Source of the DNA: Pegea sp. RAD2-039 | Taxonomy: Eukaryota; Chordata; Thaliacea; Salpida; Salpidae | Assembly (NCBI GenBank): GCA_034620365.1 | Contig: JAQGEQ010000175.1 | Span: 1,922,001 to 1,986,000, forward strand | Length of the DNA: 64,000 nt | Reading direction: 5' to 3' | In this document: positions 14,601 through 25,116 of the stretch, in pieces | Position numbering within the stretch: the stretch's first letter is position 1 | Layout of the letters: each line of letters opens with the position of its first letter | Notes under the pieces: generated by a model | Seen by the model: the letters and a program-made list of their open reading frames with translations, nothing else | Told to the model about the DNA's origin: nothing | Database searches by the model: none | Translations under genes and position numbers: made by a program

Positions 14601-15435
14601 GTTAGATCAATTTCATTTAAAGTACAAACATTAACCTGGACAAAGTGGTAGTGGTCCATCAAAACTACAGTTTAAGGACGATGGTAAGTCTTTAAAAGCA
14701 GTCCATTCTATGACAAATCCTGATGCAGTGACAGAAGCATCAGTTTCAAAAACAATGCTGTAAAAAAACTGCTTTCAAACTTCTGTTTTTTGTAATTTAT
14801 AACAAAGAAACAAAGAATTTATTTAAATTTATTAATTTAGATTTTTTTTTATTAATTTATTATCATTTAGAAATATTTGAAAGATTACTTCAATTTTCTT
14901 CCATCTGTTGATTCAATATACAAAGAAGAATTAGAACACAAATCAATTCGTTCACTTAAATCTTCAGTAGGAAATATAGCAATAAGATCTGTGCATCCAT
15001 TCTCATCTTGAGGTTCAACATCCATCCATAAAGATCGATACTATTGAAAACAAGAAACATTATTGCAGATTTTCGAACTTTTGATTAATTCATGTTCACT
15101 TAGTTGAATATTAACTAACCGCTATACGGTATCCTAAAGGTACTTCTATACTGTACGTGCAACTTTCACTGTTGTTGTAGTTGCTGGTAGGAAAGCCAGG
15201 ACTAGCAATTTTTCCTTTTAGAATATTTTTATAGCTGCCGCCACAAGTTCCAATAACATCCGCTAAAATTAAGAAGCAAATTTAAATTTACAAAATTTTC
15301 TTGGAAGTATTTCGTTATTTTTTGACATGGTATGATCACATCATTGTTTAACTTACGTTTTTCAGCATGACATTGAAGACTTAAAGTTATGAGCAAGAGT
15401 CCGAAATACAATCCATTTTTTGTTATAAATCTCAT
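1..15435 (-). CDS. Giant secreted modular protein, CUB-MAM-LDLa-TIL-FN3 type (3' end outside window)
   Basis: One gene of at least 46 exons runs from the ATG at 15435 down to base 1. All exons join at GT-AG borders in consistent phase except one junction (14/15, near 11427/11326). About 2,480 residues are visible and no stop or membrane anchor is reached. Domain order with rough residues: signal peptide 1-24, CUB 33-145, MAM 152-328, LDLa 348-383, TIL 384-441, FN3 445-570, CUB 571-690, MAM 697-870, Ser/Thr linker 876-988, thyroglobulin-1 988-1059, TIL 1060-1122, then an FN3-like array to the window edge with a mucin-like insert. These are extracellular adhesion and protease-inhibitor modules, so a matrix, cuticle or cell-surface role is inferred; I do not recognise a named orthologue. 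The start was chosen because it gives a clean signal peptide directly before the first CUB. MAM+TIL recalls zonadhesin, but that family lacks this layout. Exons are given in the module entries. Confidence 0.85.
2674..4068 (-). other. Longest intron of the modular gene, no exon seen
   Basis: This 1.4 kb intron follows the mucin exon. By the pattern of the rest of the gene an FN3 first-half exon would be expected here. I found no phase 1-1 reading with the strand pattern and the PG or PSG ending. The sequence is AT-rich with no other feature. Confidence 0.55.
4069..4644 (-). other. Mucin-like Thr/Pro/Glu exon
   Basis: A 576-base exon (phase 1 in, phase 1 out) encodes 192 residues. The first half is a run of EPATT pentapeptides and the second half is Thr/Gln/Ser-rich and ends [11 protein letters not shown] before a GTAAGC donor. 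It is likely a heavily O-glycosylated stalk. Unlike the other spacer exons it carries no FN3 first half. Confidence 0.8.
4362..4635. repeat. 15-bp coding minisatellite (EPATT units)
   Basis: The plus-strand unit GTTGTTGCTGGTTCT is repeated about 17 times with few changes and encodes Glu-Pro-Ala-Thr-Thr on the minus strand. Because the unit lacks stops in several frames, long false ORFs rich in Cys, Val or Leu appear on the plus strand. Confidence 0.95.
4707..8756 (-). other. FN3-like array, first block of six two-exon units
   Basis: Exon pairs: 8756-8447/8311-8228, 8093-7842/7234-7151, 6904-6647/6560-6477, 6311-6039/5940-5860, 5801-5580/5345-5262 and 5207-4941/4790-4707. Each first exon carries a Ser/Thr spacer, then a beta-strand pattern such as [20 protein letters not shown] and ends on LPSG or a variant. 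Each second exon is 81 or 84 bases (for example [18 protein letters not shown]). The layout matches FN3 strands with the intron before strand F, but the B-strand Trp of classical FN3 is mostly missing. The units are divergent, so the FN3 call is by pattern only. Confidence 0.72.
8889..9121 (-). other. TIL domain 2, reduced
   Basis: Exons 9121-8980 and 8934-8889. It contains [10 protein letters not shown] and ends KCITFEECP, parallel to RCACPLSLP and RCIKYNDCP in TIL 1. Only eight cysteines are present against ten in TIL 1, so one disulfide appears to be lost. The closing 46-base exon is separate, unlike in module 1 where it is fused to the FN3 exon. Confidence 0.72.
9316..9531 (-). other. Thyroglobulin type-1 domain exon
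   Basis: One 216-base, phase 1-1 exon. It has six cysteines in thyroglobulin-1 order: CEEQ at the start, [16 protein letters not shown] in the centre, then CSCV and a final PLDC. The usual invariant CWCV is CSCV here. This domain sits in the slot taken by LDLa in the first module. Thyroglobulin-1 repeats may inhibit cysteine proteases, but that is not shown here. Confidence 0.85.
9741..10257 (-). other. Ser/Thr-rich linker exons with 27-base tandem repeat
   Basis: Exons 10257-9994 and 9812-9741. In the frame carried over from exon 19 the first exon reads as nine copies of STSQETTTA or close variants, a likely O-glycosylated spacer. The second exon continues with Pro/Thr-rich sequence ([18 protein letters not shown]). 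The Lys/Gln/Leu-rich reading of the same bases is an out-of-frame shadow. Confidence 0.8.
9994..10257. repeat. 27-bp coding minisatellite, about nine copies
   Basis: The unit on the minus strand is TCAACTAGTCAAGAAACAAC followed by AACTGCC, with only a few C/T and G/A substitutions between copies. Nine ACTAGT-containing units are countable. The period is a multiple of three, so copy-number change keeps the frame. Confidence 0.95.
10325..11326 (-). other. MAM domain 2 (exons 15-19)
   Basis: It begins in exon 15 with [12 protein letters not shown], then exons 11128-11033, 10884-10801, 10711-10536 and 10463-10325. It keeps SDWEFSR, the [10 protein letters not shown] strand, [10 protein letters not shown] and the ending [15 protein letters not shown]. 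Two exons match MAM 1 closely in place and phase, and the 84-base exon is identical in length, so the two domains share ancestry. A Tyr/Ser/Gly-rich spacer follows. Confidence 0.84.
11199..11944 (-). other. CUB domain 2 (exons 13-15)
   Basis: Exons 11944-11808, 11582-11427 and 11326-11199 repeat the exon layout of CUB 1. Signatures are [48 protein letters not shown] and FTSDSS-GFVINW. With the visible GT at 11426 the exon 14 to 15 join is out of frame by one base: exon 15 needs two bases carried over, while exon 14 ends in phase 0. The homologous CUB 1 junction is phase 2, so one extra A near 11428 is the simplest explanation. Confidence 0.83.
12384..12873 (-). other. FN3-like domain of the first module
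   Basis: Exons 12873-12617 and 12539-12384. The first exon carries the A-E strands ([22 protein letters not shown]) and ends on the MPG turn. The second carries the last strands ([15 protein letters not shown]) and an acidic Ser/Thr spacer. The split in the loop before the F strand is the same split used by every FN3 unit later in the gene. Confidence 0.7.
12873..13209 (-). other. TIL (trypsin-inhibitor-like) domain 1
   Basis: Exon 13209-13062 plus the first codons of the exon starting at 12873. The segment opens SCPNN and has ten cysteines in TIL order, including QCASAC, RCAC and the final [11 protein letters not shown] domains occur as serine-protease inhibitors and as structural modules in mucin- and zonadhesin-like proteins. 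No reactive-site specificity can be claimed. Confidence 0.82.
13269..13376 (-). other. LDL-receptor class A domain exon
   Basis: A single 108-base, phase 1-1 exon encodes 36 residues with exactly six cysteines and the calcium-cage motif [13 protein letters not shown]. This matches a complete LDLa repeat by length and spacing. It could be gained or lost without disturbing the frame. Confidence 0.93.
13649..14757 (-). other. MAM domain 1 (exons 4-8)
   Basis: It starts at the end of exon 4 and continues through exons 14420-14316, 14266-14183, 14127-13922 and 13799-13649. Hallmarks are CSFDG...LC, a W-rich segment around DIDWSFIRG, the central CLSFWFMN (C, F and W strand), EWQNVKLDV, and the typical ending [14 protein letters not shown] Thr-rich spacer follows. 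MAM domains usually mediate adhesion or oligomerisation at the cell surface. Confidence 0.88.
14636..15262 (-). other. CUB domain 1 (exons 2-4)
   Basis: Exons 15262-15120, 15040-14889 and 14757-14636. Visible CUB signatures are TCGGSY at the start, GKIASPGFP, the second cysteine in [11 protein letters not shown], a [12 protein letters not shown] strand, ERIDLC, and a closing FETDAS followed by GFVIEW. The four conserved cysteines are all present. The last exon also starts the MAM domain with LNCSFDG and CPG. Confidence 0.88.
15357..15435 (-). other. Signal peptide exon of the modular protein
   Basis: Exon 1 encodes 26 residues beginning [20 protein letters not shown]: a short basic start, a hydrophobic core and a likely cleavage after QCHA. 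It ends in phase 1 at a GTAAGT donor. Two AG acceptor-like sites (TTTCAG and TTACAG) lie within about 12 bases upstream of the ATG, so a 5' untranslated exon or trans-splicing may precede it. Confidence 0.85.
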
Positions 15436-18400
15436 TCTGTAATTTCCTGAAATTGAAACTTTTTCAAATATTTACGTTTGAATAAAAACTTGTAAATTTT
15501 TGTTTAAATATATTTGGATGAAAAGAAGAATTTTCTTTAATAAAAGTTCAATGTATTTAATAACAAAAGTTAAATTATTAGAATAACTTGTTTTAACCAT
15601 TTAATTATGATCAAAAGGATATGTTATTTTTTGGCAAATATTTATCAAAACCCGGGAGGCAACACTGTACTACTCAATCAGGTTTGATACAAAAAAGAGT
15701 TAGAGTTAATCATAAGTTGATAATAAATTATCACAATAAAATAATTTCATGAGATTAACTTAGTGATTTAGCACTAGAATTTAAACCCAAAATAATTTAT
15801 TTTAAATGATTAAGTTTAGTATTTAGTCATTATGGTTTTATTTATTTATTAATTTAATTTATTTAACTTATACTAAAAAAAGGAAAAATACATTTGTAAA
15901 AATAATATCGAAATTATAAACCAACCTATTGGAGGTGTTTAAAATATTTTGATAATTGTATAATATTTTCCGTTAAACTATAAAATCATTTGTTTAAAAA
16001 TCAATTATCTTATTTAAATCACAATACTTGTAAGTTAAAAGCTCGTGAAAAATATTAATAAGTTCCTAAAAAATGAGGAAAAGTTATAACCTTTGTTAGC
16101 TGTAAGTAATTGAGTTTATATGAATAGGTAAATAACTGATAAACTGCAAAACTCTTGGATACTAATAATACGATTAGGCTATGTAGATCATCGAGAAGTT
16201 TTATAAATCAAAGTTAATACTGACTGCATTGACTCTTAATCTTTATTTGATAATGACTAAAATAAAACTAAAATCTCTTTAAATTCAGCCTGATATTACA
16301 TATGCTAAACAAGAACACAATAACTGAATAGACTTGACTGTAGCTTTATAGCTCTTGAAAGGTAGAGAAACTCCTTTAAAGCTATTTTAAACTCAATTTC
16401 ATCTGTTATAGAGGATAACTTCTAAGTATATTCAGCTGTAAACTTTAAGTACAAAGATTTTGCTGTAATTTCAGATAACTTTATTCTTTACGGCAATTTA
16501 ATTCGTAACAATAAATATATTACTTTTTGTTTCTTTTTAGTTCACTTGCACGCTATATTATAAAAAATCATAACGATTAAAAATTATTTTTTAAAGATAA
16601 GTCATCTTGCTGATATCAAGTAAAATCAATTTTCACAATTAGATAAGATTTTAACCCTTTTCATCTCTACTAAGTTGAAAGTTGACAAAAATGATTTTTA
16701 GTCACGTATTTTAATACTATAGATTATGATCAACAACTTTATCAAGTTTAACTATTTAACTTTTGTAAAAGAAAATCATCTTAAAAGTCATTTTATGTTG
16801 ATGTACATCTGATTAAATCTAATCACCTAGACCAGGAAGTTTAATTTAGCACTTGAATGCAAAAACAAATTTCATAAGAAGACATCTATGACCTTACTGT
16901 GCACCTATTTAGGTTTTATTGAAAAGTTGAAGCTTCTGCAGCAAGGTAGTAAACACATTTTGTAAGTTTAGGTTATAGCAGAAAAAATATGTTAGTTTTT
17001 TCTCTACAAAGTTAAAGATATTTTCGAAACTTACTAAATCGTCATGCTTACTTAAAACCTACAGTCTTTGTAGTACTGTTATGCTTATTAAAAGCGTTAA
17101 TTTTTAAAACAATTTCGATTTTGAAGATCGCTAATAGATTAAACAATAATAGATTATATTTTTATATCTAGATTATAGTTCTTTTCAATTAAAAAAGATC
17201 AAATTGCAAGTTTGATTTAAAGATAAATATTTATGAAATTTATGCTTTATGATAAATTATTATTATAACTTATAAATCAATTTAATTGGCTACTTGTTAA
17301 TTTTCCTTGAAACTGATGTTATGTTTAAAAGTCGGGTTGACTATTATTGTTTACAGTAAAATGCTTCTTTTATCAAAAATCAGAAAATAGTTGAAAATAT
17401 ATGAGCACTTAAATTACTGAAACGATTGAAATAAAAAAGTACACAAACCAAATTCATTCCAGATGCATTAAAAATTTGCTTAAGATAAACAAAATCATTG
17501 TCTGACATTATTATATAGCTTTGTATCAACAGTTCTTATTTGCGATTTAAGAAAAAAATCATTAGATAGAATATTGAACAATTTTAAGAAATATTTAAAA
17601 TATTTCATGTAAGTTTTGAAAACGTTGGTATGCTAACTAGTATACAAAAGCCTGAGGATATACAAGTTTAAGTAATTTTATTTATAAAAAGTAAAAACAA
17701 TAAATATGAACATTGAAAAACATCAGAAGAAATTTTGATGAAAAAGTTGAGTTGTTTAATATACCTTTAAATAATTACTCTACAAATCACTTGAAGTGAA
17801 ACAATTTTATAAAGAGTTTTTTGAAATGCTTCTAATCATTAAATAAAGTACTAAATAAGCGATTCTAAGAATTTGAAAATAGTTCTCTATATAGTTTCTT
17901 ATTTAACTTCCCTTTTCTTTGTATACTTACTCTTTACACCATGTACATAGTTTTCTTTCTTATCTGCATCATGATTACAACTTAAGAGAATTTGGGTTGT
18001 CAAAAATGACCACGCCCGTAACTTTATACAAAACACTATCTATACTTTTTCTCAATTCCAAATTTATTATTTCAACATATCAACAACATTTTCGATTAAA
18101 ATAAAAAAGGTAGATGGATATTAACTTGTAATGAACAGCGTTATACTAAAAAATAATCTATTTACATATAATTTGATAACAATTATGAACAATTTCAATT
18201 GGACAAATACTTTTAAGACAAAGAATATCGAAGTGCTTTAATGTATCTTCTACTTATCATTATTAACAGCTCAAATAATTTTCTTTCAAAGTAACTAAAC
18301 TGAACAATTTTCAAAATTTGATTTTTTTAAAACAGTCAGCTTAACATTGATATTGAACTTAAAACTGTAAATACTTTTACATTCAAATACTGCTGCTTCA

Positions 18401-20103
18401 CATAATAAGTGAAAGAGATTTTTGAAAGAAAATTTTTGTTCTTATCGAAATACATTCAAAAGTGCCCCAGGCTAAAATAAGAAGGCTGACTGGCTGCTTG
18501 AACAAAACGCTTCTTTAAGAACATGATTTCATCTTTATTTCCCAGTCTGATGAAAACCATATAAGGCTTATGATGATGGAATTATAATTAAGTTTTTTAT
18601 GTTTTTAATAAATAGCTCCAATTTTATTCATTTAAACTCATTAATCTTTTATTCCATTTTAACCATAAACATTAGAAGTAAATAATTTGGACTTGCTTAT
18701 CCAAGTTTTACTTAATTTATTATAAAAGGTGTTAAATTTTATGAATTTTAAACAGCTTAGTTAAATGCCTTTTTAGAAAACAGAAACTTAATAGTTTTAT
18801 TTAATTAATTGTCATTTTTACACTTTATCGTAAATTCATTAAAGAAATTTCCCTTTTTCATTCGCATTTAAAAAGAAATACTTTTGTGATTGTTAACTTA
18901 CTTTATAAAAACTAAAAACTTATGTAATGAGATTTTATCAAGTTATCTGAATAAAGGTATATATCGTATATTAAAAATATTATTCATTAATAAAATTAAT
19001 CAATATTTATTTAACAAGCTTTTCATCAACTTTTAATTCAAAACATCTGCTAAGCCTTTCAATGAACTTCTTTGTGATTTTTAATGATTTAGTCAATAAA
19101 TTTATTCATCTTTGTAAATACCAAAATCAATTTTTGAAAATATGATAGAGAGCTTATGAACATTTGAGCAGCTCGAATTTGAGACATTAACATATTTAAA
19201 AGTCAACTTTTAATCCTAAATTTTTTAAATTTTATCACAATTTAAACAAACTAACTTTTGATTTATTGTTTAAGTTTATACTATGTCATCAATAAACCTT
19301 AAGAAGATAGATAAAAATTGATTATTACAATTTTATTTGAAAACGTTATTAATTTTTCTATTTATATACGTATGAATGTTTGACAAAACTTAAAAAAATA
19401 TCAAATAAAAAGGGTGTGGTGTTTTTCTGTACATTTCTTTTTGATTTAATAGCAAGAAAATGTTGGCATTTTTAGAATTCCGTCGGTTAGTTTTCATTTT
19501 TCTTAGCAATTTATATTTTCTTTACATCGTTTTTGAAATTCTTTGCTATGGTTAACTTCTATTATGTGCTAAACTATGAGAATTTCAAAAAGTTGTTTTA
19601 AACTTTTAGTTTTAGATAGTTGGTTAATAACTTTTTATTTCAAACTAATTTTTAGACTGTTTCAATGCTGTAAAAAATATCTATAAAATCTTACTATAAA
19701 TATGGATGAAAGAAACTACAATTGAAGTTTAAGCTAACTGTTTGATGAGCATGTTGTATTCTATCTAAGTTGATGGAAATAACCATCTTCATGTGTGAGC
19801 TATTTACTCTTATCAAAGTTCAAACAGCTTGAAGTTTTGTGATAAGCTATCAATTGAACTTTCTACCCAAGATTTAATGAGTGTATAGAAGATAAACTCA
19901 GCGTAAAACTAACAATAATTACTTTAAAAATGATTAAACTAAAATTAAAAAAATATTCATTTAAGTTTGATAAAAATCTTTAAACATTTACCCAGTGAAA
20001 CAAGTTTACCATCAAATAAAAAAAAGAACACAAAACAGAATAAAACCGACATAACATTTTATTTATAAAAAAAATAATTTTAGAAATTTTCGAAAGAAGT
20101 CTT
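15436..20103. other. Intergenic region between the modular gene and WDR83
   Basis: About 4.7 kb of AT-rich sequence with no supported gene. It should include the promoter of the modular gene. A short GC-richer patch containing CCCGGGAGGCAACACTG sits near 15653, about 220 bases upstream of the ATG, but nothing defines a promoter. A slightly less AT-rich patch near 17990-18030 is unexplained. Confidence 0.5.
20058..20063 (-). terminator. Polyadenylation signal of WDR83
   Basis: AATAAA on the minus strand, about 45 bases downstream of the WDR83 TAA, at a normal distance for 3' end formation. Confidence 0.6.
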
Positions 20104-22739
20104 TTAATCTGGAATTTCGAAATCTTCTGGCCCATATACATGAATCTTACTTCCACTGGCACAAAACAGGACCTCTTTTTCAGGGTGGACAGCCAGTGTG
20201 TGTACTGGTCTTTTGTTCAAATTGACAAATATTTTTTCCTTTACTGTTGCTTCAATCAAGTCCCAAATATAGATGCAGCCATCTTCTGATCCGGAAATTA
20301 CATGATCATCTTCTTTGTTTAAAGCGCATTGAACTGTATAATTAGAGTTTTTATGTCCTTTATATTCGCCTGAAAAGATGAATGATCAATGAATTAAATT
20401 GTACAAATCAGTTTGAAAATGATTTATGTATTTTCTAAGAATATTTTGGTTCCTTCTACTGAAAGATACCCACAGCATTCATACACAAGATTGTGTCTGT
20501 AACATAGATCAGTCAGTTTGGCTTTTTAGCTAAATGTTTCACGCAGATAGGCTGGTTTAGGAGTCAAAGTTCACTTTGCTGAATGAACAAGCATTCAGAA
20601 AATTTTATTTAGAAAAAATTACCTAATAGCTCTCCTGTACTACCATCCAATAAGCGCAAGGTATCGTCATGTGAAGATACAAGAATACATTGGCCATCTT
20701 TTGTAAATCGCGCACAGGTAATTGGAAAGTCAATATTATCAGAATAAATACAGCCGGTTCGTAAATCATAACGACGAACTTTACCATCGATGCTACCGGC
20801 TAGTACCTCATGTCCGTTTACCTAATAGTTAAAAACAACATTTGAAAATTGACGACAACATAAAAAAGACATGTCAATAAGATATAAACATTTCATTAGT
20901 TACATCAGTAAAGACATACTAAACATAGATTTGAGTAGTTTAGTTGTAGAACAAGAAGACGTGTTTTCGGGAGAAAATTACTTTAACAAATTATTTATGA
21001 TTGTTTGTTGATTACAAAACTTCTAAATAATAAAATATACGATATATAGATAGAACCACGAGTAGCAAATAGATAAACTTATCAATTTGATCAACAAAAT
21101 AGATGAACATCAACATTGATAGATTAGTGTAAATTTCAGTATCATATCTATAAATTTACAAGAACCAAGACAAAATTTCAGAAAGAAATTAATCAAATAG
21201 TTGATAAATATTTGAATAAATGCTTAATTTGATCTAGAAGATTTGTCAGAAGAATCAGATTAATTCTTTAAAATCTTCAGTTATCAAGTAAATGAAAAGA
21301 TAGAAGAAAAAATGAAAAACCTATAGATAAATTTTGAACTAAAATTTGATTTTCAACTTTTTATGAAATCACCAGATGAAAACAAACAAATTATATATTC
21401 GATGAATTATAAAAACTTTTGTATTTAAAACAAATATTACTAAAACAACCTGTATAGATGTGATACTATCTTTGGCTTCTTCCATTGTTTGAATAGGAGA
21501 TCCTTTTTTTGATCTACAATCCCAACATTTGATAGAAGAATCAACAGATCCAGAAAGAATAACAGTTGATTCTTCATTAAAACCAACACAATTAACTCGT
21601 GCTGCATGCCCACGAAAACGTCGAATAATCTAAAAACATGTCTTTGAAAAAGTGAGAAGAAAATGAGAAACCAGTAAACATACTTGACCAGATTGAACAT
21701 CCCAATGAATCACAGATTTATCTGAGCTACAAGATGCGAGCTGACAGTTATCAATTGACCCAATAACATCCATTACATCATATCCATGACCAGTATACTT
21801 TTTGATTAAAAGACCTTTGAATGGATTCCATAATTTGATTGTTTTGTCACCACCACAAGTCAAACAGTAATTACCATCAACTAAAAAACAAAAAGAAATA
21901 ATTCAATTTTTTCTAAGTTAAGTTTTGATACAAGAAACAAAATCTTTATTGCTGAAAATAGAAATAAAATTATAATAATTTTTCACTTAATCATAACAAA
22001 TTTTAAATTGACTTACAATTAAATCTAACTGCTCTTATAGCTTCTTGTTCACAATCAATACTTGTGATAAGTTTTGTTGGCAATTTAGTTTTTGCTAAAA
22101 TTGACTGCTTGACAACTTCTAAAGTTCATGAAATGAAATATTATTTTAAAAATATTGTTAAACAACTAGATGCTATTTTTCTAAATTATATAAATAATAT
22201 TAATACATATTTTGAATTATAATTAAATTTTCCAACAAAAGGTGAAATTAACAAATATTTTGTATGAACAATTATAATCAATATTATAACAAATTTATAT
22301 AAAAATGTAAAATATATGTTCAAAATAATAAGCATGATAGTTAAATATCATTAGCTACTAATGAGTTAAATAAGAAAGTTGAATTATTATCAGTTAATCT
22401 TGGTTAATTTTTAAAATACTTAGAAATTAAATGAGCTAATTTATTGAAAGGGCATAAAAATAAAAAATATGTCTTTAATTAGAGTAAAATTAAAGAAATA
22501 TAAATATTAAAAAAGGAAAGAATTCACTAACAATATATATTTGATAATTAATATAAAGTATTCAGTAATGTTGATTTTAACAAAAATATCTTAAAACTAT
22601 TGGTATTAATAATTAGTTATTTCATTTGTCAAGTAACCCTCATAAAATTTTATAAAAAAAGATTAAAAATAAAAAGCTGCAAATGTAAATTCAAGTTACC
22701 TGTTCTTTGGGGATTATTTTGGGGTCCTATTCCAAACAT
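20104..22739 (-). CDS. WDR83: WD repeat-containing protein 83 (MORG1) orthologue
   Basis: Six exons: 22739-22700, 22118-22017, 21880-21684, 21629-21450, 20821-20623 and 20369-20104, all in phase, giving 327 residues (the human protein is about 315). Family-specific blocks are visible: AVRFNFDGNYCLTCGGDKTI, KLWNPFKG, GHGYDVMDVIGSIDN, VIHWDVQSGQ, VILSGSVDSSIKCWDCRS, VLAGSIDGKVRRYDLRTG, LRLLDGSTGELLGEYKGHKN and the end blade SGSEDGCIYIWDL. Seven WD40 blades are expected. Known roles of the family are a scaffold in ERK/MAPK signalling and a component of catalytic-stage spliceosomes. The N-terminus before the first blade is slightly longer than in vertebrates. An AATAAA lies about 45 bases after the stop. 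The ATG directly follows an AG acceptor-like site (TTCTTCAAG), so an upstream exon is possible. Confidence 0.95.
20472..20598. other. Hairpin-rich, GC-richer segment in WDR83 intron 5
   Basis: Four perfect inverted repeats lie within 127 bases: ACACAA-TTGTGT at 20483-20496 (flanked by ACAG and CTGT), TTTAGCTAAA at 20525-20534, CAAAGT-ACTTTG at 20565-20578, and CTGAATG-CATTCAG at 20579-20598. The segment is visibly less AT-rich than the rest of the intron. It could be an intronic small RNA or a short mobile-element relic. I do not see clear C/D boxes, and an H/ACA layout is only partly met. Confidence 0.35.
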
Positions 22740-23633
22740 CTTGAAGAATAAGCTCCAAAATATAAATTATAAATAAGTTTTTACAGTACTAAAAACTAAT
22801 AAAGCAGTAAATATCAACAAACTATGAAAATAATAATGACCCAAAATTACTTCCATTAATTTTTGAGTTATCATTCTCTTTTTAAAAAAGTAATACAAGG
22901 TCTTACAAAACTGTTACAAAATAGAATTATAACTTTTCATACTTTCATACATGAACAAATAACATAAGCACAAACTTGGTAAATTAGGTATTTAAAAAAA
23001 TCTTAAACAAACATTATTATTATTCAATAAGATTCATATATATAATTTACAATATTTATATAGAGTATATTTTTTATAAGAAACTTAGCAAACTTTATGC
23101 TTTGATATGCATTGCACACAAGTTTTAATGATTTTAATAAACTTATTAAATAAATTTTGAATAAGTAGATTTTTGTATATCTAAAAATTTTAAACTTATT
23201 TACAAATATGTCCAAAACTAGTTAAATATTTGGAAGCATGATAAAAAAGCCATTTTGTTAAAACATATAAGGTGATTAAAAACAAATAAACAGTTACAAA
23301 TGACATTAAATCAACTTTAGAAAAGTTAAAATTAAAAGAAACTTAGTATTTTTGCAAAGTACTCTTAAAACTAAATAATTTTTAAAGCTGACGAAATTCA
23401 ACTTTAAACAAGTTTTTATGTACTGTTTTATGTATGTTTTAAGGTTTCAAGTCTTCAAGGCACTGTTTTCCTGCTTTTAAATGATTTTATCTCGATTTAT
23501 CAAGACTTGAAAGATCTAATTTGATAAATGCGAAACAACAATACTGCAACAATTTCGCTAAGTCCCATTGTGATACATAAAAAGTACGATTCATGATAAT
23601 AGTAAAGTAACAATAATATTTGAAGTAACATAC

Positions 23634-23734
23634 ACATAAAAGCTTTTTGGGTTTCGTTCTTTTCTTTAAAGCTGGTTTTCTTCTCTTTCCTTCAGTTGTT
23701 TGCGAAGTAAAGAGCGCCATTCAGGTCGATCCAT
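23634..23734 (-). other. Possible 5' exon upstream of WDR83, or unassigned coding exon
   Basis: Two overlapping readings look coding. From 23734 an ATG gives MDRPEWRSLLRKQLKEREEN and then stops at 23666. From 23720 a second ATG gives 29 codons (MALFTSQTTEGKRRKPALKK, then a basic end) to a GTATGT donor at 23633. The latter would join in frame to the WDR83 ATG through an 894-base intron ending TTCTTCAAG. It might add a basic N-terminal extension to WDR83, be 5' UTR with an upstream ORF, or belong to another transcript. I do not recognise either peptide. Confidence 0.3.
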
Positions 23735-25116
23735 GTGCTGTCGATTTGATTAATTAATATAATCAGCTCTTTATTGAAGTTTTATATGTGGGATTTTAAC
23801 TTAGGTCGTCAATTTTATATATTAAAATATTTTATATGCTGCTATAAGATTAAATGACAGTCTTGTGACTTTTGTTAATAGATAAATAAACAATATTTGG
23901 TATTTTTTTGTGATTAGACAAAACACTACTTTTAGTAATTTATTTGTTATCTTTTGAACAATTTTAGTAATCTTTCAAGATTATATTCATATTTTTTTAT
24001 TATCTATAACATTTCGAAGTCCCTAAAAAACTTTTGATTTGAATATAATTTCTGGGACATTATACTCATGCTTCATTTTCAACTTACAGTTTTTAATAAA
24101 AAACAAAAATATATACTTTCGAGTGCACTGTAATAAAAAGAACTGATTTTATCTTTTAAACATTATATTTTAACACTCTTAGTTAGATAACGTTTGTTTA
24201 TTTTACCATAAACATCGGTTAAACAAAAAGATTGTGGAGACAACAAAAGCCTTGATCAATTTGAATGTATTCATCACTTTAGATTTAGTTTAGTGTTTTA
24301 TCAAACAATTTTTATAAATGAATGTAGAGGAAATGGTAACTAGGCTGTAAAAGTTATACGGAGACTGTAAAAATACGGAGATGGTTGAAAATCGATCAAG
24401 TTTGATTTTTTATAAGTGTGTCAATGTTTTCAAATATTTGTCGTTTGAGATTGGTACATCAAGATAGAATTAAATACTACAACACACAAACACTTGGGTT
24501 ATATTATCATCTAATTGGTCTGATTATTTTTAGAGTAATAAAATTTAAAATTGTAATAAAAGTCAATACACTCAATAAACTAGTTTTTGTTTTCTACATG
24601 TCTTAACAAACTGTACTTAACACTGTACACTAAATAAAATATAAAAAAAACTTGCTGCAAATGTAGACAATTACTGCAAAGTTTGATTGTGTTTAATTCA
24701 AGTCAAATTCTCTATGCTAAGACATTAATTTTGAAAGATATTAAAGCTTCCAATATGTTACTCTAGTAAAAGTTTTTTTTACAAAGTAATGATTAAAGTT
24801 GATAAATTTTACACTTTATGTTTACTATCATTATGTTAGGCTTAATTATGCTTTTTGTCTAATTAAAGTACTAATCATTGCTAGTTACTGCTTCTAGATA
24901 ATAGAAAAATATTTAAATACGCCTTACAAGTGGGTCAATTATACAATATTAAGTTATATAATCTTTCACGATTAGTAGTTTTGTCATGTTCCGATAAACT
25001 ATTAAAAACAAAATAATATTTTTTTATTAAAGAATTTTAAATTATATTGGTTAGTTTAGAAGAATTAGATAAAACTTTTATTTTTAAGGTGATTCACTGA
25101 AATAACAAACATTGTT

